Shown: positions 25,946 through 35,666, counted from the first letter of the stretch. The stretch: DNA of 64,000 nucleotides from Paenibacillus polysaccharolyticus (GCF_900102085.1 NZ_FMVM01000010.1:124001-188000); one strand, 5' to 3'. The notes: generated from the letters alone by a model not told the origin. Program-made: numbers and translations.

Positions 25946-27403
25946 CTAGTCGGTCTGGCCTGATTCGAGAATGGCCTCGGCCAGACGATCGGCTGCATCT
26001 GCTGTGGAGATTCCAGATCGCGCAGCCTCGGCGAATACCTTGCTGAGCGTGCCTGCTATCCCCGCCACTTTCTGGCGGATCAGGTCAGGCCCAGCTCCCT
26101 GCAGTTCGCAGGCGGTGCTGATAATGCCGCCTGCGCTCAGCACGTAGTCAGGCGCGTACAGAATGCCGCGCGCCTGCATGCGGCCAGCAACCAGCTGTCG
26201 TTCACTCAGCTGGTTGTTGGCCGCCCCGGCGACAATGGAGCAGCGAAGCTCCTCCACGGTCGCCGGGGTGATCACGCCCCCTAGGGCACAGGGGGCGAAC
26301 ACCTTGCAGTCAGCGGCGTGAATACGGGCCGGATCGGCCGAAATGGCGCCGCTGAACTGCACAAGGGCACGTTGTACCCGTTCCGGTACAACGTCTGCCA
26401 CGATCAGCCGTGCCCCGGCTGCATGCAGGTAACGGCACAGGGCATGCCCGACCTTGCCCAGTCCCTGGACGGCAACGGGAATGCCCTGCAGATCCGCTAC
26501 GCCCTGGTGGCGCAGAGAGGTGACAATGCCGATGTACACGCCGTAGGCGGTCATGTCGGCAGTGAAGTCATCCTGTGCGCCAAGGGAACCCGTGGTATCC
26601 GTCACATATGCCGTCTCCACCCGGATCTGGTCCATGTCTGCCGCCGTTGTGCCCAGATCCAGACCTGTCACGAAGCGACCTTGTAATCGCTCCAGAAACC
26701 GCCCGAGAGCCCGAAACTGCGATGCACGAATTTCTTTATTCTTCGCTGGATCTGCCAGACCTTCGCCAAACGTACCATTCACTGACGAGTCTGCTTGCGT
26801 CCTGCTAAAAGAGCCATCTTTCGTTGTGTCCATCCACACTTTGTCTTGTGCTTGTGCTCGTGTTTGTGTTTCGTCTTCCGAATTCTCCGCTATGATCCCG
26901 TTGTTCGCTTCGCCTGCTTCGTCCATTCCTGAGTTTGCCAGCATCTTGCCCAGCACATTATCTTTCGATGAGTTCTCTAGCCCTTTACCCAATGTGTCTC
27001 CCCTAATTGATTCGATCAGCGTCCCACCAAGCATATCGCTTATATTCGAGTCTATCAGCAAGCTATCGAAAATATCGCTCTGCAATGAGTCCACCACGCC
27101 CCCACCGACCCGTTCCCCTGTCGTCATCTGCTCCGAAGCACCGGTCACATCCCAGACAACAGCCTTACCTCCGCCATAGGGCAAACCTGCCATGGCATTT
27201 TTGTAGGTCATGCCCTTGGCTAGCTTTATCGCATCCCGAATTGCTTCTTCTTTGGATGTATAGGCCCAGTAGCGGCATCCACCCAGAGCTGGACCAAGAG
27301 TTGTGTTATGAATGGCAATGATTGCTTGAAGTCCGCTGGAGGAATCGTGGCAAAAAACAAGCTTTTCCATACCTTCCTGCTCCATTTCCCGCCATATTTC
27401 CAT
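25946..27403 (-). CDS. Leu/Phe/Val dehydrogenase family enzyme with 134-aa insertion
   Basis: 485 residues, against about 360 for leucine dehydrogenases. The N-terminal catalytic region is intact (GGCRYWAYTSKEEAIRDA; GMTYKNAMAGLPYGGGKAV with both key Lys). After VVWD an acidic Ser/Asp/Gly-rich stretch of about 134 residues (about 86-219) interrupts the domain. The family sequence resumes at PAKNKEIRASQFRALGRFLE, then GLDLGTTAADMD, the NAD domain (VAVQGLGKVGHALCRYL) and CAAGAANNQL-like VAGAANNQLSE. The enzyme deaminates branched-chain amino acids with NAD. The insertion is in frame and its DNA is less GC-rich than the rest of the gene. AAAGGAGGAG sets the ATG at 27403. Confidence 0.88.
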   Translation of the reverse strand: MEIWREMEQEGMEKLVFCHDSSSGLQAIIAIHNTTLGPALGGCRYWAYTSKEEAIRDAIKLAKGMTYKNAMAGLPYGGGKAVVWDVTGASEQMTTGERVGGGVVDSLQSDIFDSLLIDSNISDMLGGTLIESIRGDTLGKGLENSSKDNVLGKMLANSGMDEAGEANNGIIAENSEDETQTRAQAQDKVWMDTTKDGSFSRTQADSSVNGTFGEGLADPAKNKEIRASQFRALGRFLERLQGRFVTGLDLGTTAADMDQIRVETAYVTDTTGSLGAQDDFTADMTAYGVYIGIVTSLRHQGVADLQGIPVAVQGLGKVGHALCRYLHAAGARLIVADVVPERVQRALVQFSGAISADPARIHAADCKVFAPCALGGVITPATVEELRCSIVAGAANNQLSERQLVAGRMQARGILYAPDYVLSAGGIISTACELQGAGPDLIRQKVAGIAGTLSKVFAEAARSGISTADAADRLAEAILESGQTD

Positions 27404-27603
27404 GGAACACTCCTCCTTTGAAGTTCATTCGTCCCGTACTCACCAAAGGCAACGGATTTCCTTATAGAACCTGCATCCCGTCTGTATTTTGGCTCGAATA
27501 TTTCTCTTGCATGGCTCGAAAGATAAGGGATCACCCTAAATCCAGTGTGATTTATACATCATATTCGCGCTACGGTTATTACGCCCCTGGGACTATCGCC
27601 GGG

Positions 27604-27632
27604 TTGAACATCGATACAAACGGTTTTATAAT
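27604..27632 (+). promoter_or_regulatory. Sigma-A promoter
   Basis: TTGAAC (27604-27609), 17-base spacer, TATAAT (27627-27632), pointing to the DUF2179 gene with a roughly 210-base leader. Rest of the 446-base gap (27404-27849): nothing else clear. Confidence 0.65.
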
Positions 27633-27849
27633 GGCAGTTCCGGGATCGTCAGACTGGACAGATGCCTGAAAATTTACATCAAACCGTTTAGGAAGAGGGC
27701 ATAACGTCCAATGATGGAGATAGAGGAATATGATGGAATACATGAGCCTGGGTTGTTAAAAGCATCTCCAATAAGGTGGAAATGTTCGCCATGCAACACG
27801 TAACAAAGGCCCTGATTCATCGAAAAGGTCTAGGAAAGAGGGATCGTCA

Positions 27850-28365
27850 TTGCTTAAAATTTTGTTATTTATCTTTTTGATTCAGATTGTATATGTATCG
27901 GCCTACACCCTTCGTATGATCTTAACGCTCAAAGGACAGAAATACATCGCTGCCCTGATCAGTATGGGTGAGATTGTAATCTATGTACTGGGCTTGAATC
28001 TGGTACTTAGCTATTTGACCCAGCCGTCTGCGCTGATTGTATACGCAGTGGGATACGGGCTTGGAGTACTGCTCGGAGCATGGATTGAGGAGAAAATTGC
28101 GCTTGGTTACGTTACCGTAAAAGTGATTTGCAACCAGATGGACGGAGGGCTTGCAAATGCTTTGCGCGATAAAGGGTATGGTGTAACCTCATGGGTTGGT
28201 AGCGGACGAGACGGAGATCGGCTGGTTATGGAAATTTTGGCGAAACGCAAAAACCAGAAACTGCTCTACCAGACCATTCTGGCTCTCGATCCCAAAGCTT
28301 TTGTCATCACCGTTGAGCCCAAACAGTTCCATGGCGGTTTCTGGACACGTTCCATCAAAAAGTAA
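27850..28365 (+). CDS. UPF0316 / DUF2179 membrane protein
   Basis: 171 residues from TTG 27850, with GAGGG about 8 bases upstream. Three N-terminal helices (about 3-20, 37-55, 62-80) then a soluble C-terminal domain (VTVKVICNQMDGGLANALRDKG ... VITVEPKQFHGGFW) that matches DUF2179 and UPF0316 (YebE-like) proteins. DUF2179 is often found in putative transporters and may bind a ligand. Monocistronic, strong terminator. Role unknown. Confidence 0.88.
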   Translation: MLKILLFIFLIQIVYVSAYTLRMILTLKGQKYIAALISMGEIVIYVLGLNLVLSYLTQPSALIVYAVGYGLGVLLGAWIEEKIALGYVTVKVICNQMDGGLANALRDKGYGVTSWVGSGRDGDRLVMEILAKRKNQKLLYQTILALDPKAFVITVEPKQFHGGFWTRSIKK

Positions 28366-28369
28366 AATC

Positions 28370-28407
28370 GGGCAGGTCCGCATTAGATGCGGTCCTGTCT
28401 TTTTTTA
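28370..28407 (+). terminator. Rho-independent terminator
   Basis: GGGCAGGTCCGCAT / ATGCGGTCCTGTC hairpin with a 3-base loop and seven T. Confidence 0.9.
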
Positions 28408-28563
28408 TTTCATTTATCTGCACACGTGTTATTCTCTTCACGGATTTCCCATTCCTACATCAAACCCCGTTATACAAGTTAACTTGATACGATGCCAGGT
28501 TGTTTCGGGTACCATTTGCCTCCTGTCGGCCGTTCTCACAGGGATGTGAAATCAGGATTATTG

Positions 28564-28578
28564 TTGTAATCGCTTCCA
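28564..28578 (+). promoter_or_regulatory. Catabolite response element (cre)
   Basis: TTGTAATCGCTTCCA matches WTGNAANCGNWNNCW at every defined position. It lies 103 bases upstream of the pectate lyase start, consistent with CcpA repression by preferred sugars. Confidence 0.7.
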
Positions 28579-28680
28579 ACATTTACATTGTGAATATGTC
28601 ACTTGCGACATGACATGCCGCAGAGAGACAGGCAGGACAACTCATCATTCATCATCATACTATCGGGAGGAATCAATTCG

Positions 28681-30108
28681 ATGAAAAAAACAGTACGAAG
28701 TTTATGTAGCACGGCTCTGGCCTTTACGCTAGGGTTCACCTTATTATCCGGACCTGCGAGTGTGCAGGCAGCGGGCAACGCGGATTACAATCTGACCGGT
28801 TTCTCCCAAGGGAACACAGGCGGCGGAATCATCAGTGAGTCGAGCACGTCCACGTACAAAAAAGTGTATAATGCCACCGACTTGGCACTGGCTCTGAAAA
28901 AGAACTCCGGTGTCAAAGTCGTTGAAATTATGAACGATCTCGATCTAGGATGGAACGAGATTCCTAGCGCCGCACAGACTGCACCTTTTGCCAAGCATAA
29001 CGATGCATTGACACATCCGGTATTGAAGCAGACGGGTGTCAGCAAAATTACGGTGGACGGCTTCAATGGACTCACCATTTTCTCGGCTAATGGCTCTAAG
29101 ATCAAACACGCTGCCATCACGGTGAAACGAAGCTCCAACGTGATTATTCGTAACCTGGAATTCGATGAGCTCTGGGAATGGGATGAATCGACCAAAGGGG
29201 ATTATGACAAAAACGATTGGGATTACATTACTCTGGAGGACAGTAGCGGCGTGTGGATCGATCACTGCACGTTTAACAAAGCCTATGACGGACTCGTCGA
29301 TTCGAAAAAGGGAACCAGCGGTGTAACCATCTCCTGGTCCACTTTCAAAGGGGATGACGGTAGTGCGAACAGTTGGGTTACCCGTCAGATTAACGAATTG
29401 GAAGCCAATAAATCTTCCTATCCAATGTATAACCATCTGCGTAGCAGTGCGGTCGGTTTAAGCAAAGAAGATATCATTGCCATCGCTGGACCGCAGAAAA
29501 AAGGGCATCTCGTCGGTGCGACCAGTCTAGAGTCGGCTAACGCTAACCTGTCGATTACTCTGCATCATAACCTGTATAAAGACATTCAGGATCGCATGCC
29601 TCGTCTGCGTGGCGGTAATGCCCACGCCTATAACATCATCATGGATGCTACAGATGCCCGTTCAGCTCAAGCGCGCATTACTAACGCTATGGCCACAGCC
29701 ATTGCATCTAAAGGCTACAAATTCGGTATTACCAGCAATGGGGCTATCTCAACCGAAAGCGGCGCAGTGTTAGTTGAAAAATCAGTAATCAAGGATGTGC
29801 AGTATCCTGTACGCAACAATCAGACAGATCCGACCAACGCCACATACACCGGAAAAATCAGCGTGCTCGATACGATTTACTCTCTGGATGGAAGTTCCTT
29901 CCGTGGTAATAGTGACACAGCAGGTAGTCCACTTGCACCTGTTCCGGCTGTCATCAAACCGTTCTCGTGGAATGGTTTTGGTTCCCTTCCATATAGCTAC
30001 CAGACAGATGATCCATCTACACTGAATGCACGTCTCATCGCTTCCAACGGTGCAGGAGCAGGAAAGTTAACTTGGTCTAAAGACAACTGGCTGAAGACAA
30101 GCTACTGA
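28681..30108 (+). CDS. Secreted pectate lyase, polysaccharide lyase family 1
   Basis: 475 residues from ATG 28681 (GGGAGGAATC at about 28665; the longer frame from 28603 has no site). Signal peptide about 1-31 (SLCSTALAFTLGFTLLSGPASVQAA). Parallel beta-helix lyase hallmarks: NVIIRNLEF, GVWIDHCTFNKAYDGLVD, SWSTFKGDD, and DIQDRMPRLRGGNAHAYN with the catalytic Arg of RxPRxR. It cleaves polygalacturonate by beta-elimination with Ca2+. Monocistronic, behind a cre site, and adjacent to the mannan locus. Strong terminator downstream. Confidence 0.95.
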   Translation: MKKTVRSLCSTALAFTLGFTLLSGPASVQAAGNADYNLTGFSQGNTGGGIISESSTSTYKKVYNATDLALALKKNSGVKVVEIMNDLDLGWNEIPSAAQTAPFAKHNDALTHPVLKQTGVSKITVDGFNGLTIFSANGSKIKHAAITVKRSSNVIIRNLEFDELWEWDESTKGDYDKNDWDYITLEDSSGVWIDHCTFNKAYDGLVDSKKGTSGVTISWSTFKGDDGSANSWVTRQINELEANKSSYPMYNHLRSSAVGLSKEDIIAIAGPQKKGHLVGATSLESANANLSITLHHNLYKDIQDRMPRLRGGNAHAYNIIMDATDARSAQARITNAMATAIASKGYKFGITSNGAISTESGAVLVEKSVIKDVQYPVRNNQTDPTNATYTGKISVLDTIYSLDGSSFRGNSDTAGSPLAPVPAVIKPFSWNGFGSLPYSYQTDDPSTLNARLIASNGAGAGKLTWSKDNWLKTSY

Positions 30109-30150
30109 GTGAAGTGCTCCGTACAATCTAACGATTAAAAATAAGTAAAA

Positions 30151-30190
30151 AACAAGCGCCCCTGCAGTTGTTGCGGGGGCGCTTGTTTTT
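30151..30190. terminator. Strong bidirectional terminator
   Basis: AACAAGCGCCCC / GGGGCGCTTGTT perfect 12-bp arms plus a short inner pairing, T run on the right and A-rich on the left. Lies between convergent pectate lyase and LacI genes. Confidence 0.9.
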
Positions 30191-30288
30191 AATGTTACTT
30201 GTCCATGTTACTTGCCTCAGCTCCAAATGCCTTCAATTTACTGTTCATGGCTTAAAGGCTTTATGTTCAGTGGTCTTCTGCTTCATTA

Positions 30289-31329
30289 TTATTGTGTCGT
30301 TGTTGTCACTTGAGGCTGAGTCTCTGGTGCAACACTTACTGATTCACGATAGATGATATTGCCCTTTACATGGACGCGACCGAAGCTACGGTTCGGGTTG
30401 TCGATCTTTTTGAGCATGGATTGAACAGCCGTCCGTGCCATCTGTTCGATATCTACTTCAACTGTGGTGAGTTTAGGTTCAGACAGCATGGCGTAGATAT
30501 CATTGTCGAACCCAACGACAGAGCATTGGGCCGGCACTTGAATACCCAGCGAAGTCAGCTTCTGCACGAGCAGATGAGCAACCTGATCACAGTTGCAGAC
30601 AAATGCGGTGGGAAGCTGTTCTGGTAGATTGATCTCGATAAACGTACCTCGTTCATCCCGATCATTAAGAACCAAATCCGGATTCATGGGCATCCGGTGC
30701 TCAAGCAAAGATTTGTAATAACCAAGAAAACGATCCTGAATGCTGCTTGTCGAATACAGATTACCTACATAAGCAATACTGCGGTGTCCCTGCTGGATCA
30801 GATAGTTTGTCATTTCATACGCGGCATAGAAGTTGTCCGTCACAACAGAATCGATATCGGAATGTTCATCGTAGAAATCGAGGAACATCTTAGGTACGTC
30901 CATCGACTGCACCAATTCAATATACTCCTTGCTGACCTGACCCAGCACAATGAAGCCGTCAACCTTGCTGTCACTGTACAGTTTGGGCAGGGATAGCTCC
31001 TCTTCATCCTCACTGTTCAAAATGTGAAGAATACCGTAATACCCCTGATCCTCCAGATGTTTGGTAATGCGTTGGAACACGCGTACATAGAACGATTGCG
31101 TAGGACCGGTAAACCGCTCCGGGATAATTACACCAACATTATGAGTTAAGCCTTCCTTCATTGAACGGGCTGTGGCGTTATACCGATAACCCATCTGGAC
31201 GGCAAGTTGTTTAATCTTTTCCTTTAATTCGCCACTGACGCCTTCTTTGTCATTCAACGCTTTCGAGACGGTCACACTGCTGACCCCGAGCCTGTCGGCG
31301 ATATCCCGCATGGTGATATTGTTCTTCAG
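30289..31329 (-). CDS. LacI-family regulator of the mannan locus; probable CTG start
   Basis: Helix-turn-helix at the N-terminus (MRDIADRLGVSSVTVSKALN) followed by a periplasmic-binding-like effector domain (VGVIIPERFTGPTQSFYVRV ... CSVVGFDNDIYAMLSEPKLTTVEVD). The first ATG (31311) has no ribosome binding site at the right distance. GGAGG at 31339-31343 is 9 bases upstream of an in-frame CTG at 31329, which would add six residues (xKNNIT) typical of LacI N-termini and give 346 aa. Adjacent to mannan genes with LacI-type palindromes at 33931, 34037 and 34072, so it is probably their repressor. Confidence 0.9.
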   Translation of the reverse strand: MKNNITMRDIADRLGVSSVTVSKALNDKEGVSGELKEKIKQLAVQMGYRYNATARSMKEGLTHNVGVIIPERFTGPTQSFYVRVFQRITKHLEDQGYYGILHILNSEDEEELSLPKLYSDSKVDGFIVLGQVSKEYIELVQSMDVPKMFLDFYDEHSDIDSVVTDNFYAAYEMTNYLIQQGHRSIAYVGNLYSTSSIQDRFLGYYKSLLEHRMPMNPDLVLNDRDERGTFIEINLPEQLPTAFVCNCDQVAHLLVQKLTSLGIQVPAQCSVVGFDNDIYAMLSEPKLTTVEVDIEQMARTAVQSMLKKIDNPNRSFGRVHVKGNIIYRESVSVAPETQPQVTTTTQ

Positions 31330-31417
31330 CTTTGGTCGCCTCCTTCAAGCCGGTTTAGGTACAATGTGCTGTCATTATGATGAGCGCGTTCTTCCAACAT
31401 AACAACAATCCATATTA

Positions 31418-31432
31418 GTATACATCGTTACC
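31418..31432 (-). promoter_or_regulatory. Half-operator-like site upstream of the LacI gene
   Basis: GTATACATCGTTACC shares the TCGTTACC half with the operators at 34037-34082. It lies about 90 bases upstream of the regulator start; possible autoregulation. Confidence 0.35.
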
Positions 31433-31520
31433 AACCTGGAATAAAGCCATTCCGGGTCTCACATCACTATTTTTCGCAAGTCCCGGAAGGTTGGACAAGG
31501 TTGATTGAGCGATGTTAGTT

Positions 31521-32699
31521 TCATTGATTTTGCAATAGTTGTTCGTTCTGTTCAATCAGGTCTCCCCGCTGGTTGGCACAGTCCAGGGATCGATAAGGGT
31601 CAGCAGGAGTATTAAACGTGTAATCCACCAATTGCTCCAGTGTGGTTGTGGCAACATGACAGCGTGTATCACTGGATGCATAATAGATAAAGACTTCACC
31701 CTTCTCATTAACCACGGCACCGTTGCAAAAAATAACATTGGATACATCGCCTACGCGCTCGTCATCGTAAGGGGCAATGAAGTGCCCGCCCGGCTTGGCG
31801 ATGATGCGTGCCGGATCATGCAGAGCGGTGGCGAAGGTGTACAGTACGTACCTAAGACCTGCTGCGGTGTTCCGTACGCCGTGGGCAATATGAATCCAGC
31901 CGCGGTCTGTTTTGATCGGGGCAGGGCCTTGGCCATTTTTTACCTCATACACCGTATGGTATTTCCGTTCATCTATAATGATCTCTTCGTGAATAACCGG
32001 ATTCAGGATATCCTCGCACAGACCGAAGGCAATACCACCACCGCTGCCTGTGGAGATAAATCCATCCTGCGGACGTGTGTAGAAAGCATATTTACCATCG
32101 ACAAACTCGGGATGCAGCACCACATTCCGTTGCTGCGGGGAGTTCGTCGTAATATTCGGAAGGCGTTCCCAACGGGTCAGGTCACGTGTGCGAACCAGAC
32201 CCGCCTGTGCAACAGCGCTGGAGGTATCGAAGGCAGGCGCATCCGGGTCTTTGCGTTCCGAGCAATAGATGCCGTAGATCCAGCCGTCCTCATGCTGAAC
32301 CAGACGCATGTCATATTGATTGGTTTCCGCTGCATCGATATCGTCCCAGACAAGCGGTTTGCGGGTGAAGCGGAATCCGTCCACGCCATTGTCGCTCTCG
32401 GCAAGGGCAAAGATCGATTTGCGATCCAGTCCTTCCGTGCGCACGACCATGATGTATTTGCCGTTGTGATAGATTGCTCCCGGGTTGAGTGTTGCGTTAA
32501 TGCCCAGACGCTCCATGAAATACGGATTCGTTGTTTCGTTTAGATCAAATCTCCAGTGCAGTGGCACATGATGGCGTGTAATGACCGGATACCGATAACG
32601 CTGGTAAACGCCATTGTAGAAGGAAGAATCCACCTCATTTTGACGTGACAAAAGCTGCTCCTGCTGTTCCAGTAACGATTTGTATTTTGGGTGTATCAT
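31521..32699 (-). CDS. GH130 phosphorylase, mannosylglucose phosphorylase-like
   Basis: 392 residues of the five-bladed GH130 fold. Features include [33 protein letters not shown] with the conserved Arg, [17 protein letters not shown] with the catalytic-Asp region, and the later [12 protein letters not shown]. Overall pattern and length match GH130 subfamily 1 enzymes, which convert mannosyl-beta-1,4-glucose plus phosphate into mannose-1-phosphate and glucose. It starts two bases after the stop of the epimerase gene, which would make its substrate. Cytoplasmic. Subfamily assignment is by pattern only. Confidence 0.88.
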   Translation of the reverse strand: MIHPKYKSLLEQQEQLLSRQNEVDSSFYNGVYQRYRYPVITRHHVPLHWRFDLNETTNPYFMERLGINATLNPGAIYHNGKYIMVVRTEGLDRKSIFALAESDNGVDGFRFTRKPLVWDDIDAAETNQYDMRLVQHEDGWIYGIYCSERKDPDAPAFDTSSAVAQAGLVRTRDLTRWERLPNITTNSPQQRNVVLHPEFVDGKYAFYTRPQDGFISTGSGGGIAFGLCEDILNPVIHEEIIIDERKYHTVYEVKNGQGPAPIKTDRGWIHIAHGVRNTAAGLRYVLYTFATALHDPARIIAKPGGHFIAPYDDERVGDVSNVIFCNGAVVNEKGEVFIYYASSDTRCHVATTTLEQLVDYTFNTPADPYRSLDCANQRGDLIEQNEQLLQNQ

Positions 32700-32701
32700 G
32701 C

Positions 32702-33886
32702 TTATCCCATCCTCTCCATGAGTTCAATGCAAAATCGGCTGTTATGATACGGACATTTCCAGGGGCCAGCCATTTCATGATGATCAGGTGTGCCGTTTTC
32801 GTCCACAGCCCAGTACCACTCACCGCCTGGCCGGGAATCCACGATGTGCGTCTGCGTATAATTCCACAACTGTTCGACCGTTTCCAGAAATTTAGAATCC
32901 CCGGTGCGCTGATAGGCGTTATAGAAACCAACCATCGCTTCCGCTTGCACCCACCAGATACGCGTGGTATCCACATGGTTGCCTTCCTGTTCATTCATAA
33001 GTGAACCATCCGCTTGTACGGCCGCGCTCAGGATGTTGTAGGCGATATCCGTGACCATGGCGGCATATTGCGGGTGATGTTCAAGTCCCAGTACCTTGAG
33101 AGCATCGTCAATCAGCCAGCTTGCTTCGATGTCATGTCCGAACGAGCGCAGATCAATGATGGATTCCCACTTTTTGTTGAAAAAAACCCCGAGGAACCTG
33201 GTGTTCTTGTCATATACCCGTTCATACAGAATTCCGAGCAGTCGCTCAAGAGATGCTTTTACTTGTGGGTCCGGCCACACCCTGTATAGGGTGGTATAGG
33301 CTTCCAGCACATGAATATGCGTATTCATCGTGTAATCCGCAATGACCCCGTTTTCACTCAGCATTTCATTGGGCTGTTCGTTCCAGAAGCGATCAAACTG
33401 CTCTTTATAAGCAGGCGCTTCTGTGTTGAAGCCTTTGCTCTCTATCAGCGCAAAAAGCGTTTTCGCTAAGTCCAGCGCAGAAGCATCATGGGTTGCACGA
33501 TAGTATTCGCTGAGCGCATATATGCCAAAGGACTGAGTATACACATGCTTGCTCGTATCCAGCGCTTCACCAGTGGCATCGACCATCCAATACAGCCCTC
33601 CGTGTTCCCTGTCCATAAGGTGTCCAGTGAGAAAACGATAGGCGTGTTCAGCGTGCTCCCGCCAGATGTCCTCACCGGTTACCCGGTAGGCTGCGGAAAA
33701 AGACCAAAGCTGCCGTGCTGTAGCGATTCCGCCTTTGGGTGCCTGATGATTGATCTGCAGATCGTTGCCAACCCAGCCGTAGAATCCACCATGATCTTCA
33801 TCTTTTAACTTAGACCAGAACGGCATAATCTTCGTCTTCCAATGCTCCGCAATTTCTGTTTGAAGCTGATTCATCTTATGACTCAT
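32702..33886 (-). CDS. Cellobiose/mannobiose 2-epimerase (AGE family)
   Basis: 394 residues of an (alpha/alpha)6 barrel. [53 protein letters not shown] and [17 protein letters not shown] are hallmark blocks of cellobiose 2-epimerase, with the His residues used in acid/base catalysis. In mannan metabolism it turns mannobiose into mannosylglucose for the GH130 enzyme encoded next. AAGGAG before the ATG at 33886. First gene of the minus-strand unit, downstream of a LacI-type palindrome. Confidence 0.92.
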   Translation of the reverse strand: MSHKMNQLQTEIAEHWKTKIMPFWSKLKDEDHGGFYGWVGNDLQINHQAPKGGIATARQLWSFSAAYRVTGEDIWREHAEHAYRFLTGHLMDREHGGLYWMVDATGEALDTSKHVYTQSFGIYALSEYYRATHDASALDLAKTLFALIESKGFNTEAPAYKEQFDRFWNEQPNEMLSENGVIADYTMNTHIHVLEAYTTLYRVWPDPQVKASLERLLGILYERVYDKNTRFLGVFFNKKWESIIDLRSFGHDIEASWLIDDALKVLGLEHHPQYAAMVTDIAYNILSAAVQADGSLMNEQEGNHVDTTRIWWVQAEAMVGFYNAYQRTGDSKFLETVEQLWNYTQTHIVDSRPGGEWYWAVDENGTPDHHEMAGPWKCPYHNSRFCIELMERMG

Positions 33887-33930
33887 CCAGAGCGCTCCTT
33901 CATCCGTGCAAAATCATGTTTAATTAAATT

Positions 33931-33946
33931 AAGTTATCGGTAACTT
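33931..33946. promoter_or_regulatory. LacI-type operator, minus-strand unit
   Basis: AAGTTATCGGTAACTT, a near-perfect palindrome with a central CG typical of LacI-family sites, 45 bases upstream of the epimerase start. Confidence 0.55.
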
Positions 33947-34029
33947 TATAAAGTAATATTAGTTCTATAAAATTACCTTGTCAACGAAATATAACTTTCA
34001 TTTTTTTGGTGAAGTAATAAATAATTCAA

Positions 34030-34058
34030 TTGACACGTAAGCGTTACCATAATAAAAT
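34030..34058 (+). promoter_or_regulatory. Sigma-A promoter with LacI-type operator in the spacer
   Basis: TTGACA (34030-34035), 17-base spacer, TAAAAT (34053-34058), 55 bases upstream of the sugar-binding protein gene. The palindrome GTAAGCGTTAC (34037-34047) occupies the spacer, so a bound repressor would block RNA polymerase. The overlapping ACGTAAGCGTTACCA is one mismatch from the cre consensus, so CcpA is an alternative binder. Confidence 0.75.
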
Positions 34059-34071
34059 CTAATTTGTAACC

Positions 34072-34082
34072 TTAACGATAAC
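34072..34082 (+). promoter_or_regulatory. Second LacI-type operator
   Basis: TTAACGATAAC, an imperfect palindrome similar to those at 33931 and 34037, just downstream of the expected transcription start. Confidence 0.45.
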
Positions 34083-34112
34083 TTAACGGAATCAAGAAAG
34101 GGGTCGGAACAA

Positions 34113-35426
34113 ATGAGGAAAAATAAAGGCTGGATGATGCTGCTGACGATGCTGCTCATCACTTCGCTGCTTGCTGCGTGTTCATCAGGAGGTGGGTCTT
34201 CGCAGGCGGGGGAAGAGATTAGCACAGACCCGTCGGATATCAAGGGCGAAATTACCGTTTTGACGCAACGTACAGATATTGTTGATACCGTATTCAAGGA
34301 CTATGCGGCCGAATTCAACAAGGAGTATCCGGATGTGAAAGTGAACTTTCAGGCCTTGGCTGATTATGAAGGGCAAGTGAAAATTCGAATGAGCACCAAA
34401 GACTACGGCGACGTGCTTATGATTCCAACAAGTGTTCCGATCGCCGATATCCCGGACTTTTTCGAGCCGCTTGGCACGTACGATGAGTTGAAAGACAAAT
34501 ACACCGCTATTGAAGAACGTATGGTGGATGGTAAGGTATACGGAATTCCAACCGTTATTACGTTCTCCGGTATCATTTATAACAAACAAGTTTTCAAAGA
34601 CGCAGGCATCACCGAGCTTCCGAAGACACCGGAGCAATTCCAGGCAGCACTTCAGAAGGTAAAAGACAACACCAAGGCAATTCCGCTCTATACGAACTAT
34701 GCATCCGGCTGGGCGCTTACCCAATGGGAGGCGGACCTGCCAACGGTTGCAGGAAGTGTAGACTATGTTAACGTGGATCAACCGAATACGGATGAGAACT
34801 TTGTGCCAGGGAAGCCGCACTACGAGCTGTACAAAGTACTCTATGATGCAGCCAAGAATGGCCTGATCGAGAAAGATCCGACAACTACAGACTGGGAAAG
34901 CTCCAAGGCAGATCTGGCCAATGGCAAAATTGCAACGATGGCTCTCGGATCATGGGCGATTACACAGATTCAAGGCATGACAGATAAACCAGAAAATATT
35001 GGTTTCTTACCCTTCCCGACTAATGCTAGCGATGTAATCGTACCGCTGTCCGCGGATTACAACATCGGCATGAATGTGAACAGCGAGAACAAACCTGCGG
35101 CAAAAGCATGGATCGACTGGTTCCTGGCGAAATCCAACTATGCGGTTGAGCAAGGTGGAGGCATGAGTGCGGACAAGAGCGCAGAGCTACCACCGATTCT
35201 GGATCAGTATAAAGATGTAAAATTCTCTACTTTAACTCCGGCTAAAGAGGGGCAAGAGGGATTGATGGACAAAATCGATAACGAAGGCGAGATTGGCCTC
35301 TGGCAGCCTGACTTCAAGAAACGAATTATTGAAGCAGCTATCGGTAACCGAAGCGAATCGTATGATGACATCATGAAAGACCTGAATGATAAATGGGTAA
35401 AAGCCCGCGCAGAGGTTACGAAATAA
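34113..35426 (+). CDS. Sugar ABC transporter substrate-binding lipoprotein
   Basis: 437 residues. Lipoprotein signal (MLLTMLLITSLLAACSSGG, lipid Cys near 22). The rest is an extracellular solute-binding protein family 1 fold (ITVLTQRTDIVDTVFKDYAAEF; KVYGIPTVITFSGIIYNKQVF; GKIATMALGSWAITQIQG; PLSADYNIGMNVNSENKPAA). AAAGGGG upstream. First gene of an importer whose two permeases follow; no ATPase gene is in the cluster, so it probably shares a general MsmX-type ATPase as is usual in Bacillales. Context suggests mannan oligosaccharides. Confidence 0.93.
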   Translation: MRKNKGWMMLLTMLLITSLLAACSSGGGSSQAGEEISTDPSDIKGEITVLTQRTDIVDTVFKDYAAEFNKEYPDVKVNFQALADYEGQVKIRMSTKDYGDVLMIPTSVPIADIPDFFEPLGTYDELKDKYTAIEERMVDGKVYGIPTVITFSGIIYNKQVFKDAGITELPKTPEQFQAALQKVKDNTKAIPLYTNYASGWALTQWEADLPTVAGSVDYVNVDQPNTDENFVPGKPHYELYKVLYDAAKNGLIEKDPTTTDWESSKADLANGKIATMALGSWAITQIQGMTDKPENIGFLPFPTNASDVIVPLSADYNIGMNVNSENKPAAKAWIDWFLAKSNYAVEQGGGMSADKSAELPPILDQYKDVKFSTLTPAKEGQEGLMDKIDNEGEIGLWQPDFKKRIIEAAIGNRSESYDDIMKDLNDKWVKARAEVTK

Positions 35427-35666
35427 TAGGAAAAACGAGCGTTCATACAACAGATGTGAGCAGATGAAGCAGATGTAATACGGGTGCCGGTAGTTGTCGG
35501 ATTTTTGGGCCAGGTTCGCACGGGAGTTAAACCATCAAATGAATTGATTGTGGTGAAGACTTGTTAAACATGTGTATTCACTTGGCCCACCCTGCGGTTA
35601 CATCCGCGGAGCGATACGGAGCGTGTATGAACCAAGGCGGCTGAACCGCTGGGAGGTGTGGGGAGC

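Noticed and set aside
27322-27669. 115-codon plus-strand frame overlapping the dehydrogenase start
   Set aside because: No ribosome binding site, overlaps the 5' end of a well-supported gene and the promoter at 27604.
31539-32543. 334-codon plus-strand frame
   Set aside because: Antisense shadow of the GH130 gene at 31521-32699, with no motif or ribosome binding site.
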